Source of the DNA: Psychromonas aquimarina ATCC BAA-1526
Lineage (GTDB): Bacteria > Pseudomonadota > Gammaproteobacteria > Enterobacterales > Psychromonadaceae
Direction: 5' to 3'
DNA length: 64,000 nucleotides
Assembly: GCF_000428725.1 (NCBI RefSeq)
Contig: NZ_AUAM01000012.1
Location: forward strand, 62,001 to 126,000
Shown here piece by piece: positions 7,973-16,667 of the stretch. Position 1 is the stretch's first letter, and the number at the start of each line of letters is the position of its first letter. The notes under the pieces are model-generated. The model saw nothing but the letters and a program-made list of their open reading frames with translations. It made no database searches and was not told the DNA's origin. A program made the translations under genes and the position numbers.

Positions 7973-9550
7973 ATGAGTTTAAATAAGGATAAATACAGTA
8001 TAGATAATACCGATTATACTGTCGGGCAAGATAACGTTCAAAAATGGGGCTTTGATGTACATAACCCGGTTTTTGGTATCAGTGCAGGTTTAATCGGACT
8101 CTTTTTAATTGCAGTTTTAGTCGTTGACCCGCAAACATCTAAAGCCGCGTTAGATGGTTTAAAATGGCAGATTATTGGTACATTTGACAGCTTATTTATG
8201 TGGTCTGCAAATATTTTTGTAATTTTCTGTCTGGCATTAGTTGTATCACCTTTCGGTAAAATTCGCCTCGGCGGCGATGATGCAAAGTCTGATTACTCAA
8301 CGCTTTCCTGGATAGCAATGCTGTTTGCTGCCGGTATGGGCATAGGTTTGATGTTCTGGGGTGTTGCCGAGCCCGTTGCGTATTTTACCGGCTGGTATGA
8401 AACGCCGCTGAATGTGACCGCTAATACACCGGAAGCGGCTCAGCTTGCACTCGGGGCAACCATGTTCCACTGGGGACTGCACCCTTGGGCTATTTATGGC
8501 GTTGTTGCTTTATCGTTAGCATTTTTTGCCTACAATAAAGGCCTGCCGCTTTCAATGCGTTCTATTTTTTATCCTATTTTAGGGGACCGCACCTGGGGAT
8601 GGGCAGGACATATCGTTGATATTTTCGCGGTATTAGCCACTCTATTTGGTCTTGCGACATCGCTGGGCTTAGGTGCACAACAAGCAGCAAGCGGTTTTCA
8701 TCATGTATTTGGTATTGATGCCGATCTGCCCTTTCAAATAGCCATTATTGCAGTGGTTACTCTTCTTGCGGTTGTCTCTGTGGTACGCGGTATTGAAGGT
8801 GGTGTGAAAGTAATCAGTAATATCAATATGCTGCTTGCTATTGTATTAGTACTGTTTGTTGCACTAGTTACCTTCGCTGTTTCTATGGGCACCATTCCAA
8901 CAACTGTTATGGGTTATATTGAAAATATTATTCCGCTAAGTAACCCGATGGGACGTGAAGATGAAGCCTGGATGCACGGCTGGACAGTCTTTTACTGGGC
9001 ATGGTGGATTTCATGGTCACCATTTGTAGGCATGTTTATTGCCCGTATCTCCCGCGGCCGTACAGTACGCGAATTTATTACCGCAGTATTGATTATACCA
9101 ACGGTAGTGACTGTGTTATGGATGTCTGTATTCGGCGGCGTAGCGATTGATCAGGTGGTTAACAACATCGGTACATTAGGCAGTCAAGGTTTAACTGAGG
9201 TTCCTCTTGCTATGTTCCAGATGTTTGATGTACTACCATTCGGCAGCCTGTTATCATTGCTAGCTGTATTACTGGTGCTGGTTTTCTTTATCACCTCTTC
9301 AGACTCCGGCTCGCTGGTAATAGACAGTATTACTGCTGGCGGTAAAGTTGATGCACCTGTTCCGCAGCGTGTTTTCTGGGCATTTATCGAAGGTGCTATT
9401 GCAGCGGCTTTACTCTGGGTTGGCGGTACTGAAGCGATTCAGGCGTTACAAGCCGGTGCTATTTCAACAGCCCTGCCCTTTACCGTTATTTTATTAATAA
9501 TGTGTGTAAGTTTAATAATGGGTATGCGCACAGAAAAGCATAGAGGATAG
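7973..9550 (+). CDS. BCCT-family betaine/choline/carnitine transporter
   Basis: A 525-residue inner-membrane protein with twelve hydrophobic segments. Family signatures are clear: GMGIGLMFWGVAEPVAYF in TM3-4 and the Trp-rich block TVFYWAWWISWSPFVGMFIA with RISRGRTVREF after it, which form the substrate box. TSSDSGSLVIDSITAGG ends the conserved core. BCCT carriers import quaternary ammonium compounds such as glycine betaine, choline or DMSP, coupled to sodium or protons, usually for osmotic protection or as nutrients. The C-terminal tail is short, so osmosensing of the BetP kind is unlikely. GAGGATTA lies just before the ATG. Single-gene unit with a strong terminator downstream. Confidence 0.95.
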   Translation: MSLNKDKYSIDNTDYTVGQDNVQKWGFDVHNPVFGISAGLIGLFLIAVLVVDPQTSKAALDGLKWQIIGTFDSLFMWSANIFVIFCLALVVSPFGKIRLGGDDAKSDYSTLSWIAMLFAAGMGIGLMFWGVAEPVAYFTGWYETPLNVTANTPEAAQLALGATMFHWGLHPWAIYGVVALSLAFFAYNKGLPLSMRSIFYPILGDRTWGWAGHIVDIFAVLATLFGLATSLGLGAQQAASGFHHVFGIDADLPFQIAIIAVVTLLAVVSVVRGIEGGVKVISNINMLLAIVLVLFVALVTFAVSMGTIPTTVMGYIENIIPLSNPMGREDEAWMHGWTVFYWAWWISWSPFVGMFIARISRGRTVREFITAVLIIPTVVTVLWMSVFGGVAIDQVVNNIGTLGSQGLTEVPLAMFQMFDVLPFGSLLSLLAVLLVLVFFITSSDSGSLVIDSITAGGKVDAPVPQRVFWAFIEGAIAAALLWVGGTEAIQALQAGAISTALPFTVILLIMCVSLIMGMRTEKHRG

Positions 9551-9613
9551 AGCTATAACTATTCAACTTTAATATGCAGGCTGTGCATCTTAAAGCTGCT
9601 ATATGCGATATGT

Positions 9614-9650
9614 AAAAAAGCCGATAGATTAATAGTCTATCGGCTTTTTT
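9614..9650. terminator. Bidirectional intrinsic terminator
   Basis: A 15-base stem (AAAAAAGCCGATAGA / TCTATCGGCTTTTTT) with a 7-base loop lies between the BCCT gene and the convergent exonuclease gene. T-tracts are present on both strands. Confidence 0.93.
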
Positions 9651-9654
9651 ATTT

Positions 9655-10371
9655 TTATAACCATAACTTTTTAATCGCGGTATCAGGGCTGAAATGATGC
9701 CTAATCTGCGCCTGTAATAACTCAGCGGTTGCAATAGCGTCAGTTAAAGCATCGTGAGGTTGATAGGTGGGTAAGTTATAACGTAAACGACTGTTAGCAA
9801 GACGGATTGATTCAGGTCGTTTTCCCTTAAGCCAGTTAATGATCCCCTGCGACTGTTTCCGCTGTATATCGGCCTCAATCTGCATAGTATCGACAACTGG
9901 AAAGACAATTCCTTCATTAATCAGAGCACGTAAATTCCGGTCAAAAAAATTGCGCTCAATGCGCCGATAATGAACCACCACTACTTTTCCTGCAAGCTCA
10001 TCTAAAAGCTGCTCCAGAATACGCCGTAAATCAGGTGCGTCTTCCAAGTCAGAATGGGTGATACCATGAATAATAATCGACTCTTCTTCTAAATTATCCT
10101 GCGGATTGATATACCAGCTTTTGGCTTTTCTGCAGAAAATACGCTGCAGATTAAAGGGAACCAGGCCGATACTGATAATGCTGTTCTGCTGTGAATCTAA
10201 GCCTGTTGTTTCAAAATCAAGCGCAACAAACTCAACATCACTTAATTTAGTTTCATCATGATAAGTCCCGGTTTCATAGAAGCTCTGCAGACGCGGATCT
10301 TTACTTTGATCTGCTTTTACCTGCAGAAAAGCAGCCCAGTTTAAGATCTCTTTATTGGTAAAATTATGCAT
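9655..10371 (-). CDS. DnaQ-like DEDDh 3'-5' exonuclease
   Basis: This 238-residue protein has the three exonuclease motifs: Exo I FVALDFETTGLDSQQ with Asp and Glu, Exo II around the VVHYRRIERNFFDR stretch, and Exo III HDALTDAIATAELLQA with His and Asp. That is the layout of the polymerase III epsilon/RNase T group. The N-terminal 50 residues are an extra helical part. AAGGGT precedes the ATG by about ten bases. It follows the DUF294 gene by only 13 bases and is cotranscribed with it. The same pair occurs in many gammaproteobacteria, often near acs or actP (recalled from family knowledge). The physiological nucleic-acid substrate is not known. Confidence 0.93.
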   Translation of the reverse strand: MHNFTNKEILNWAAFLQVKADQSKDPRLQSFYETGTYHDETKLSDVEFVALDFETTGLDSQQNSIISIGLVPFNLQRIFCRKAKSWYINPQDNLEEESIIIHGITHSDLEDAPDLRRILEQLLDELAGKVVVVHYRRIERNFFDRNLRALINEGIVFPVVDTMQIEADIQRKQSQGIINWLKGKRPESIRLANSRLRYNLPTYQPHDALTDAIATAELLQAQIRHHFSPDTAIKKLWL

Positions 10372-10384
10372 TTATACGATACCC

Positions 10385-12262
10385 TTAAAGTTTGCTGGCA
10401 CTATAACGATATTTCAAAAAGTTTTGTGCATTGCTCAAAACTAAAAAGGCATCTTTAAGATTACGTCTTTCAAAATCAGACATATTTTCAGGCTCTATAT
10501 TATTATCCGGCTCAATCTCAGACTCAATATCTAATGCCTGATGGCGCAGACGTACCAGGGAAATAAGCTCCATGGCATGCTGCAGATCTGCTCCTTTGGA
10601 TTTCGGCAGAATACCCGCTTCAATAATATCCTCTAAACGGTCAAATGAGTTTTGTGATTGAGAGCCAATAGCGAGTGCGTGAACACGAATAAGATCAGCT
10701 AATGGTGCTGTACCGCGGCGTTTTAAATTAATCGAGTTATTATGACGGCCGTCTTTCTCCATCACAAAGTCTTTAAAGAATCCCAATGGCGGTGTACGGT
10801 TAAGCGCATTACGCGCCAGACAGGCTAAAAAGCGGTTATTTTTTCGGGCTCTGCGCAGAATAAAGGCATTTAACTGCTCAGCCCATTTTACCCGGCCGTA
10901 AACACCAGTAAGATCAAAGAAAATCGAGCTGTTTAATAAAGCCTTCGGGTTGGGGTTGTCTATCCAGTCTGCAAAACAATCTTCCCACTGTGACTGAGTT
11001 TTACGATACTCGGGATTGGTTGCCATAATATCACCGGAGCAGTAACTATAACCACAGGCAGCCAGACCATCGCAGACAAAACTGGCTAGTTTTTCAAAGT
11101 ATTCACCATGCTTACTGATCTCATAGCTGTTATCGAGAATAAGCGCATTGTCCTGATCGGTAACTATCAGCTGCTCATCACGTGCCATTGAGCCCAGCGC
11201 TAAAAAGCAGTAAGGAACAGGCGGCGGACCGAATTCCTCTTCAGCTAACTCTAATAAACGCTGCTTAAAACTGCGGCCGATTTCTGAAATGGCCCGCCCC
11301 ACCATATGAGAATTAGCATCTTCATTAACCATACGTACAAAACAGTCTTTTAACTGCGTAGAAAGAAGGACTAAATCCTCGGTACTCTGCTGCTGGAAGA
11401 TACTGCTTACAAATAACAGACTATTCTGCGATTCATAGCGGATAATATCAGAAACTTCAATCAAACCAATGGGCTGCTTATTCTTAAGAATAGGCAGGTG
11501 GTGAACATTATAGCGAAGCATAATCAGCATAGCTTCAAAGATATAGGCGTTGTGATCCAGTGAGATGAGCTCGGTCGACATCACTTCTGAAACCGGATTA
11601 TCAACATTTAATCCCGATGCAATTACTTTAGCGCAAAGGTCATGTTCAGTGATAATACCAACGAAACTGCTGCCCTGCTCATCATCTATATCAGGATCAT
11701 TAATCAGTGCCGCGGAGACATTCTCTTCCGCCATTATCTGCGCAACAGACTGAATAGAGCTGCTGCTGGCAAGCATCAGCGGCTCCCGGGTCAGCAGTGT
11801 TTTTACTTTGGAAGTCGTCAGCGCATTGGCATCATCGCTTTTACTTTCTACTGCCTGCTTTAAGCGGGTACTGTCTTCTGCTTCAACAAAGTCAGCAAAA
11901 TCTTCAAAACGCTCACATAAGTCATGAAAGACAGACTCGGGAATACAGTATAAAAGCGTGTCGTTTACCGATTTAGCAGGAAAACGTACTTTATTGCTGG
12001 TCAGCAGCCCCATCTGTCCGAATAATTTTCCCTGATCGAGGCGGTTATAAAGATCACCATTACGGCGGTATATCTCCACCACACCACTGCGTATCATATA
12101 CAGTTCGTGAATTTTATCACCAAAGTCAATAATGGTGCTGTCAGCCCGGTAGTAAGAGATTTCAACACTTCGTACAACTTCAAGTAATGCTTCTTCCGGA
12201 AGCTCGTCAAAAGGGGCATGCTGGCTGATAAAATCTTGAATTTCTAGTAGTTCGACTTCCAT
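10385..12262 (-). CDS. cNMP-binding / CBS / DUF294 nucleotidyltransferase-like signalling protein
   Basis: A 625-residue cytoplasmic protein with four parts: a cyclic-nucleotide-binding-like domain (about 20-120, with FGQMGLL), two CBS repeats (about 150-285, TEHDLCAKVIASG and LIEVSDIIRY), a DUF294 nucleotidyltransferase-like core (LALGSMARDEQLIVTDQDNA, with the Gly-Ser and the Asp-x-Asp pair of this fold) and a helical DUF294_C tail. In GlnD the same core uridylylates PII, but DUF294 proteins have no established substrate. The CBS pair suggests sensing of adenine nucleotides. The downstream exonuclease gene is 13 bases away. The ribosome site is weak (GAG nine bases before ATG). Relatives adjoin the acetyl-CoA synthetase/acetate permease genes in other genomes; those are not present here. 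Confidence 0.94.
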   Translation of the reverse strand: MEVELLEIQDFISQHAPFDELPEEALLEVVRSVEISYYRADSTIIDFGDKIHELYMIRSGVVEIYRRNGDLYNRLDQGKLFGQMGLLTSNKVRFPAKSVNDTLLYCIPESVFHDLCERFEDFADFVEAEDSTRLKQAVESKSDDANALTTSKVKTLLTREPLMLASSSSIQSVAQIMAEENVSAALINDPDIDDEQGSSFVGIITEHDLCAKVIASGLNVDNPVSEVMSTELISLDHNAYIFEAMLIMLRYNVHHLPILKNKQPIGLIEVSDIIRYESQNSLLFVSSIFQQQSTEDLVLLSTQLKDCFVRMVNEDANSHMVGRAISEIGRSFKQRLLELAEEEFGPPPVPYCFLALGSMARDEQLIVTDQDNALILDNSYEISKHGEYFEKLASFVCDGLAACGYSYCSGDIMATNPEYRKTQSQWEDCFADWIDNPNPKALLNSSIFFDLTGVYGRVKWAEQLNAFILRRARKNNRFLACLARNALNRTPPLGFFKDFVMEKDGRHNNSINLKRRGTAPLADLIRVHALAIGSQSQNSFDRLEDIIEAGILPKSKGADLQHAMELISLVRLRHQALDIESEIEPDNNIEPENMSDFERRNLKDAFLVLSNAQNFLKYRYSASKL

Positions 12263-12625
12263 TATTTGCTCGATTAGTGAGATAAAAGATAGTTTGATCA
12301 GCAGCTATATTACATGTGTTTATAGCCGTTACCAATCATTAAACGTTGTATTTATACAGCGAAAAAATCAATAAGAACAAGGTCTTGATTATTCAATAAG
12401 CTGTCAACTCAATAGATAACACTATTACATAAATTAACAATCAAATAAACAAAGGACAAAGCAGTCAACCTAAGTATATTAAACCCGAGCCGCAGCAGAT
12501 AAAACCCTAGAATGCATTGAAATAATCAGAACATACCTAACAGCGACAATTAAAAACTTTTAATCAAGAATAAATCACAACTGCCGATATGCTAAATAAT
12601 CACAATTATCTGCGAAGGTGGAATC
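12263..12625. other. 363-base divergent intergenic region
   Basis: AT-rich sequence between the DUF294 gene (minus) and the 550-residue gene (plus). I see no ORF with a ribosome site and no stable hairpin. It presumably contains two promoters. Confidence 0.5.
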
Positions 12626-14278
12626 ATGCGCATTAACAACTCTAACATTCAACTATGGTCCAACAGCGGCAAGAAAATAGAGACTCAACAGGAAACACGA
12701 CAAAGTACTCTGTCCGTAGATACACCAGAAGCACAAAGAAATATTATTGGTTCACAGCTGACATTAAACCAGACCTATAACGCCCGTTATCTCGCAAAAA
12801 AGCAGCTAGAAAGTCAAAGTATTAGTGAAGTCACATCAGCAGATAAAAATGAGAGAACTAAAATAACCAATGAGCAGGCCGTCAGCGAAATGGTTTCCGG
12901 GCTTATCGATAAACAGGTAACACTATTTAACAGTGAATTTCTTGCTTCAGACAATGAAACTTCAGAAAACCTAGCCTTGTTTCAACAAGTTAACAACGAA
13001 CTACCTGCCAGCGGTAACGGGCGGCTGGAAAGCTCCCCATTGCAGCTGTCCGGTCAACTTCAGATGGAAGTTGAAAGTTATCAGATGCTTAAAGAAGAGC
13101 AGAATATGCAGGTCAGAGCGTTCGGTAAAGTGGGATTAGAAGACGGTCGTACAGTCGACTTTGCGCTTGAGCTGTCAATGCAGCGATCCTATGAGTTAGA
13201 GCAGAATCTTAACGTTAATTTATCACAAAGAACATTAAAAGATCCGTTAGTAATTAATCTATCCGGCGCTCCCGTTGAGCTCAGCGAAACAAGTTTTCAG
13301 TTTGATATTGATTCTGACGGTGAGCAGGACAATATTGCATTTGTAAAACCCGGCAGCGGCCTGCTGGTTTTGGATAAAAATGGCGACGGCAGCATAAATA
13401 ACGGCTCTGAACTGTTCGGCGCACAAACCGGACAGGGATTTAATGAGCTGGCGGAGTACGATGCAGACGACAATCTGTGGATTGATGAAAATGATGAAAT
13501 ATTCGAAAAATTACAGGTCTGGACTAAAGATGCAGACGGTTTAGATACTCTGATCAGCCTAAAGGATGCCGGAGTAGGTGCCATATATTTAGGCTCGACC
13601 TCTTCAGAATTTGATCTGACCGACAATCAAAATAACTTACTGGGAAAAGTACAGAGAACAGGTCTGTTTTTAAAAGAAAATGGTGAAGTCTCAAGTATGC
13701 AGCAGATAGATTTAGCAATTCAAAAAGAAAGTGAGGAGTTTGAACTTGAAGCAGCATTTGACCGCTTAAAAGGTAAATTCCCAGAGGAAAACTTTGTAAT
13801 CGATATTGAGCCAGGTAATATCTCACTGTCTGCCCAGCAGGCTGAGGTAACCACTGAAAACAGCAGCCAGGCGGGAACAGACATAACAACGCAGGCGCCT
13901 GTCATTAATCAGGAATCGCCAGCAGCTTCACCAACACCCGCAGCATCACAGGAAACAATTAAAAATCAACAAGAACAAACCAGCAGCACTACAATCAGAA
14001 GCACCAGCAGCAGAAAACAGCTAAGCAGAGAGACAACCGATAATACAGCTGCAGCTGAAAATAACAGCCAAAACAGCCACAATGTTAGTTTTGCAGCCCA
14101 GGATGCACTAGAGCGTTTAAATGAGCTGTCAAACAGATTGGACAACTATGAAAAAGAGCAGAGAACAAAAGAAGACAGATTAGGCAGTTTATTAGACAGT
14201 CTCAAGGAAAACCGGGAAAAACTTGCTCAGTATCGCGAAAATAAAAGCCGGCTATATCAGAGCAGGATCTTTGATTAA
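12626..14278 (+). CDS. Hypothetical protein with calcium-binding Asp-rich loops and a C-terminal coiled coil
   Basis: The 550-residue product lacks a signal peptide. The first 220 residues are hydrophilic and Gln/Glu-rich. The centre (about 225-300) has FDIDSDGEQDNIAFV, LDKNGDGSINNGSELFG and DADDNLWIDENDEIF. These are dockerin/EF-hand-like D-x-D-x-D-G loops, of the kind found in VCBS/RTX-associated proteins and common in marine gammaproteobacterial hypothetical proteins. A low-complexity Gln/Ser/Thr/Ala linker (about 410-480) leads to a 50-residue coiled coil (from ALERLNELSNRLD to the end). AAGGTGGAATC precedes the ATG. Calcium binding is inferred from the loops; the cellular role is unknown. 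No secretion genes are nearby. Confidence 0.85.
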   Translation: MRINNSNIQLWSNSGKKIETQQETRQSTLSVDTPEAQRNIIGSQLTLNQTYNARYLAKKQLESQSISEVTSADKNERTKITNEQAVSEMVSGLIDKQVTLFNSEFLASDNETSENLALFQQVNNELPASGNGRLESSPLQLSGQLQMEVESYQMLKEEQNMQVRAFGKVGLEDGRTVDFALELSMQRSYELEQNLNVNLSQRTLKDPLVINLSGAPVELSETSFQFDIDSDGEQDNIAFVKPGSGLLVLDKNGDGSINNGSELFGAQTGQGFNELAEYDADDNLWIDENDEIFEKLQVWTKDADGLDTLISLKDAGVGAIYLGSTSSEFDLTDNQNNLLGKVQRTGLFLKENGEVSSMQQIDLAIQKESEEFELEAAFDRLKGKFPEENFVIDIEPGNISLSAQQAEVTTENSSQAGTDITTQAPVINQESPAASPTPAASQETIKNQQEQTSSTTIRSTSSRKQLSRETTDNTAAAENNSQNSHNVSFAAQDALERLNELSNRLDNYEKEQRTKEDRLGSLLDSLKENREKLAQYRENKSRLYQSRIFD

Positions 14279-14345
14279 AAAACAACAAACATAACAGGCA
14301 CAGCTGCTGAATATTTTTATATTTACGAGCAGGAATTCAATTTAT

Positions 14346-15167
14346 CTAACGGTAGATATACTTAACACTGTACAGCGCGCCGTTGAAATAATATTCCCCC
14401 CAGTATACTTCTCCGTTCTCAATATGCACTTGATAATTATACACATTTTTAGAACCGCTTGGATCTGTCAAAATAAGTCTGCCGCTCCTCAAGCCCCCTT
14501 CCACCCGCCAGCGTCCGCCTGACTGTTCTGTACCGGCGGCTCCCCAGCTGCCGGTCTGATAGCCGCCTTGATCATTAAAAGTCCCGCTGTAGCTGGATTC
14601 GTAGGCATCTTCATAGATGCCGTCTGGTCTGAGGTAAATGTTAGTCATGGTATTAGTGCTGACATTAGCCCAGCGTCCGGCGAATTTATATAACAGCGCC
14701 TGGTCACCGGGATTATTTTCATCGATCTGTCCCTGAGGCCTGACGTAGGGAGGGGGCCAGCTCTTTGAAGAAGCTTGTGTATTACTGAGCCCGGCCGTTT
14801 TTCTCTGAGCCTTACCGGGCTTTTTAGCTTTACCCCGCTGACACTGTGAAACAGAGCCGTCAGGGTTAGCTATTATGAGTTTAGGGCCTTGCAGTGCGTA
14901 AAAATAACTTATCACACCTTCTTCCTCCTGCACGTAAATAACTCCAGGTGCAATTTGACAAGGGTAAGCCTCTCCGTTCAAAGTCAACAGATTAGATGAT
15001 TTAAATATAAGCTGGTGACTCTCATTACCTAATGAGCACTGCCAGGAGCCTTTGAGTTTACTGTAATTGTCAGCAGCTGCGGGCTGGGCTATGAATAATA
15101 TATTAAGCACTGCTGCTGTTATTAGAATTCTGCACCTGATTTTTATCTCTTTAATGACTTTACTCAT
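14346..15167 (-). CDS. Secreted hypothetical protein, 273 residues
   Basis: I place the start at the ATG at 15165-15167, nine bases after GGAG; an in-frame GTG five codons upstream lacks a site. The product has a signal peptide (IRCRILITAAVLNILFIAQPAAA) and should be periplasmic or surface-exposed. A conserved-looking small domain (about 35-90) with two Cys is followed by a basic, proline-rich linker. The C-terminal domain (about 150-273) is rich in Tyr, Gly and Trp (KFAGRWANVSTNTMTNIYL, GSWGAAGTEQSGGRWRVEGG), with the pattern of a small lipocalin-like beta-barrel that reports dry 'GxW' motifs. No family was recognised. It is downstream of an 86-residue membrane protein on the same strand. 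Confidence 0.8.
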   Translation of the reverse strand: MSKVIKEIKIRCRILITAAVLNILFIAQPAAADNYSKLKGSWQCSLGNESHQLIFKSSNLLTLNGEAYPCQIAPGVIYVQEEEGVISYFYALQGPKLIIANPDGSVSQCQRGKAKKPGKAQRKTAGLSNTQASSKSWPPPYVRPQGQIDENNPGDQALLYKFAGRWANVSTNTMTNIYLRPDGIYEDAYESSYSGTFNDQGGYQTGSWGAAGTEQSGGRWRVEGGLRSGRLILTDPSGSKNVYNYQVHIENGEVYWGEYYFNGALYSVKYIYR

Positions 15168-15228
15168 AAATAAAAACTCCACTGAATTCAGGCCAAATGA
15201 GAACAGTTAGATATAAAATGGCGGCTTA

Positions 15229-15489
15229 TTAATTTGATTCAAGGCATTTGATTAATAACAGCTCTTTCTTTAAGCCTTTCCAGTTACGCATTAACTCCAT
15301 GAAATAAATCACATACAATACAAATACGCCCCACATAATGCCGTTCTGCAGTGATAACTCGCCACTGTAATATACTAAAAACGGCAGCCCTATAAATATC
15401 ACCAACTGCACCCATTTCATCCAGCGCCAGTTTTCTACATCTTTTCTAGCTTTTTTGAGTAATTCTATATCAGACGGGGTAAACTGCAT
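15229..15489 (-). CDS. Small membrane protein, 86 residues, unknown function
   Basis: The protein has an amphipathic N-terminus (DIELLKKARKDVENWRW), two hydrophobic segments (about 25-41 and 50-67) and a basic C-terminal tail, so it should sit in the inner membrane with both ends on the same side. AAGGATATTTATTA precedes the ATG. The 62-base inverted repeat at 15507-15568 ends just upstream of this ribosome site and could influence expression. It lies 61 bases upstream of the secreted 273-residue protein. No family recognised. Confidence 0.75.
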   Translation of the reverse strand: MQFTPSDIELLKKARKDVENWRWMKWVQLVIFIGLPFLVYYSGELSLQNGIMWGVFVLYVIYFMELMRNWKGLKKELLLIKCLESN

Positions 15490-15506
15490 TAATAAATATC
15501 CTTATC

Positions 15507-15568
15507 TAGTACCTTAACACAGAGGTTTTGATTGATTCAGAGTTCAAAACTTTTGTGTCAAGGTACTA
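15507..15568. repeat. 62-base near-perfect inverted repeat (long hairpin)
   Basis: Arms 15507-15531 and 15544-15568 are 25 bases each and match at 22 positions after reverse-complementing, around a 12-base loop. In plus-strand RNA two of the three mismatches become G-U pairs, so the hairpin would be almost continuous. It lies between the YiaA-family gene and the 86-residue gene, both on the minus strand. There is no T-tract, so it does not look like a simple terminator. It may be a REP/ERIC-like intergenic repeat or an mRNA-stability hairpin. Confidence 0.75.
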
Positions 15569-15612
15569 ATTATACTTGTTGAGCAAAACGGTAATAACTA
15601 ACGCTGCAGTTA

Positions 15613-16098
15613 CTATTGAATTATTTCTGATGTTTCTACTGCAGCATCAATACCTTGTGCTGATTTAGGGAATGCAGACGGATCCGTTTCACCCAGCTCA
15701 TTTGTTAAATCCCTGGTATTTTTTTGTACCGTTATTACAGAAAATAATGCTAATACAAAAGAGATACCATAAAAGCCTTTTTCGCTTAACAGAATATCCG
15801 CATTTATTAAACCGATTACCAGCATGGCAATGGCTGATGCGAATGCCGCCCAGCACATACCCACAAAAATTTGTGTGACAGGCAAACCTTCTTCTTTATC
15901 TCTGACTGTTTTCTGCAATGTTACAGCAGCAAACATAGCGAGCAGAAATACAGCAAAATAGAAGCCCTTTTCATTTAATTCAAATGTTGAATTCCAAAGC
16001 CCTATTAAATAGGATAACACTCCTATAATTAAAGCCCCCCAAGTGGCTAAAATATAGGCTGATGAAGGCTTATTCAAAGTGGAGTTGTTTAATTTCAT
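15613..16098 (-). CDS. yiaA: YiaA/YiaB family inner membrane protein
   Basis: I start the protein at the ATG 16096-16098 behind AAGGATATTACT. An open frame continues upstream for 32 codons but without a ribosome site. The 161-residue product has four membrane segments in two repeats: LIGLWNSTFELNEKGFYFAV followed by LQKTVRDKEEG, then LIGLINADILLSEKGFYG followed by VQKNTRDL. These L-x-E-K-G-F-Y and QK-x-x-RD repeats define the YiaA/YiaB family, whose role is not known. The acidic, variable C-terminus is longer than in E. coli YiaA. It is probably the first gene of a minus-strand unit with the two downstream small genes. Confidence 0.9.
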   Translation of the reverse strand: MKLNNSTLNKPSSAYILATWGALIIGVLSYLIGLWNSTFELNEKGFYFAVFLLAMFAAVTLQKTVRDKEEGLPVTQIFVGMCWAAFASAIAMLVIGLINADILLSEKGFYGISFVLALFSVITVQKNTRDLTNELGETDPSAFPKSAQGIDAAVETSEIIQ

Positions 16099-16667
16099 AG
16101 TAATATCCTTATTAGTTGTTAATTTCATTCCTAAACGGGTTACCTTAGATACATATCTAACGGCAGTAAAATATATGCTGTTAATTAAGAACATTTAAAC
16201 CTCTCTGATAAAACCATATATAGGTTTAGTTACATAACGCCATTTTAAGCGCCGAATCAGAGCTGATTACAATCGCGAAGCGATGACCGGCTGTAATTTA
16301 TAATATTTCTGGATCCGATTTAGCTAAAATATCCATTCTATTCTCTCACTAATGATTTTATGTAAAGACATAAACGGTGCAGTGCTGCATAACGACGTTA
16401 CCCACCTAATAATAATTAAAACATCAAATTAAACCAATATATTGCAAATATATATAACAAAATCGTGATCCGGAAAATACATCACTGAGAAGTGATGTAT
16501 ATATTTAAGTTTCTCTTTTCAAAGGAAAGGCTATATAAGAAGTACTATTTGAGAAGTAATCTGCACAGGGCCCCAGAGATTCTGCTATATCAACAGTTAG
16601 TTTTTCATCTCTAGAGGCCCGCTTTAGTTGTGCTTAATAAAATTCCGTTTTTAGTAAGCAAAGCTGT
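16099..16667. other. 569-base intergenic region with one perfect hairpin
   Basis: No ORF has a convincing ribosome site. At 16477-16500 there is a perfect 10-base stem (ATACATCACT / AGTGATGTAT) with a GAGA loop. On the minus strand it is followed by TTTT and could end transcription of the chitin-binding protein gene. The remainder should contain the YiaA-family promoter. Confidence 0.5.
16477..16500 (-). terminator. Possible terminator hairpin
   Basis: A perfect 10-base stem with a tetraloop, 168 bases downstream of the chitin-binding gene on the minus strand. The T-run is only four bases and the stem is AT-rich, so strength is doubtful. It could instead be a regulatory palindrome. Confidence 0.4.

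Noticed and set aside
16220-16440. Sequences such as ACATAACGCC and GCATAACG that recall integron attC sites
   Set aside because: I could not find the paired R', L' and L'' boxes in a consistent order, and no integrase or cassette pattern is present.
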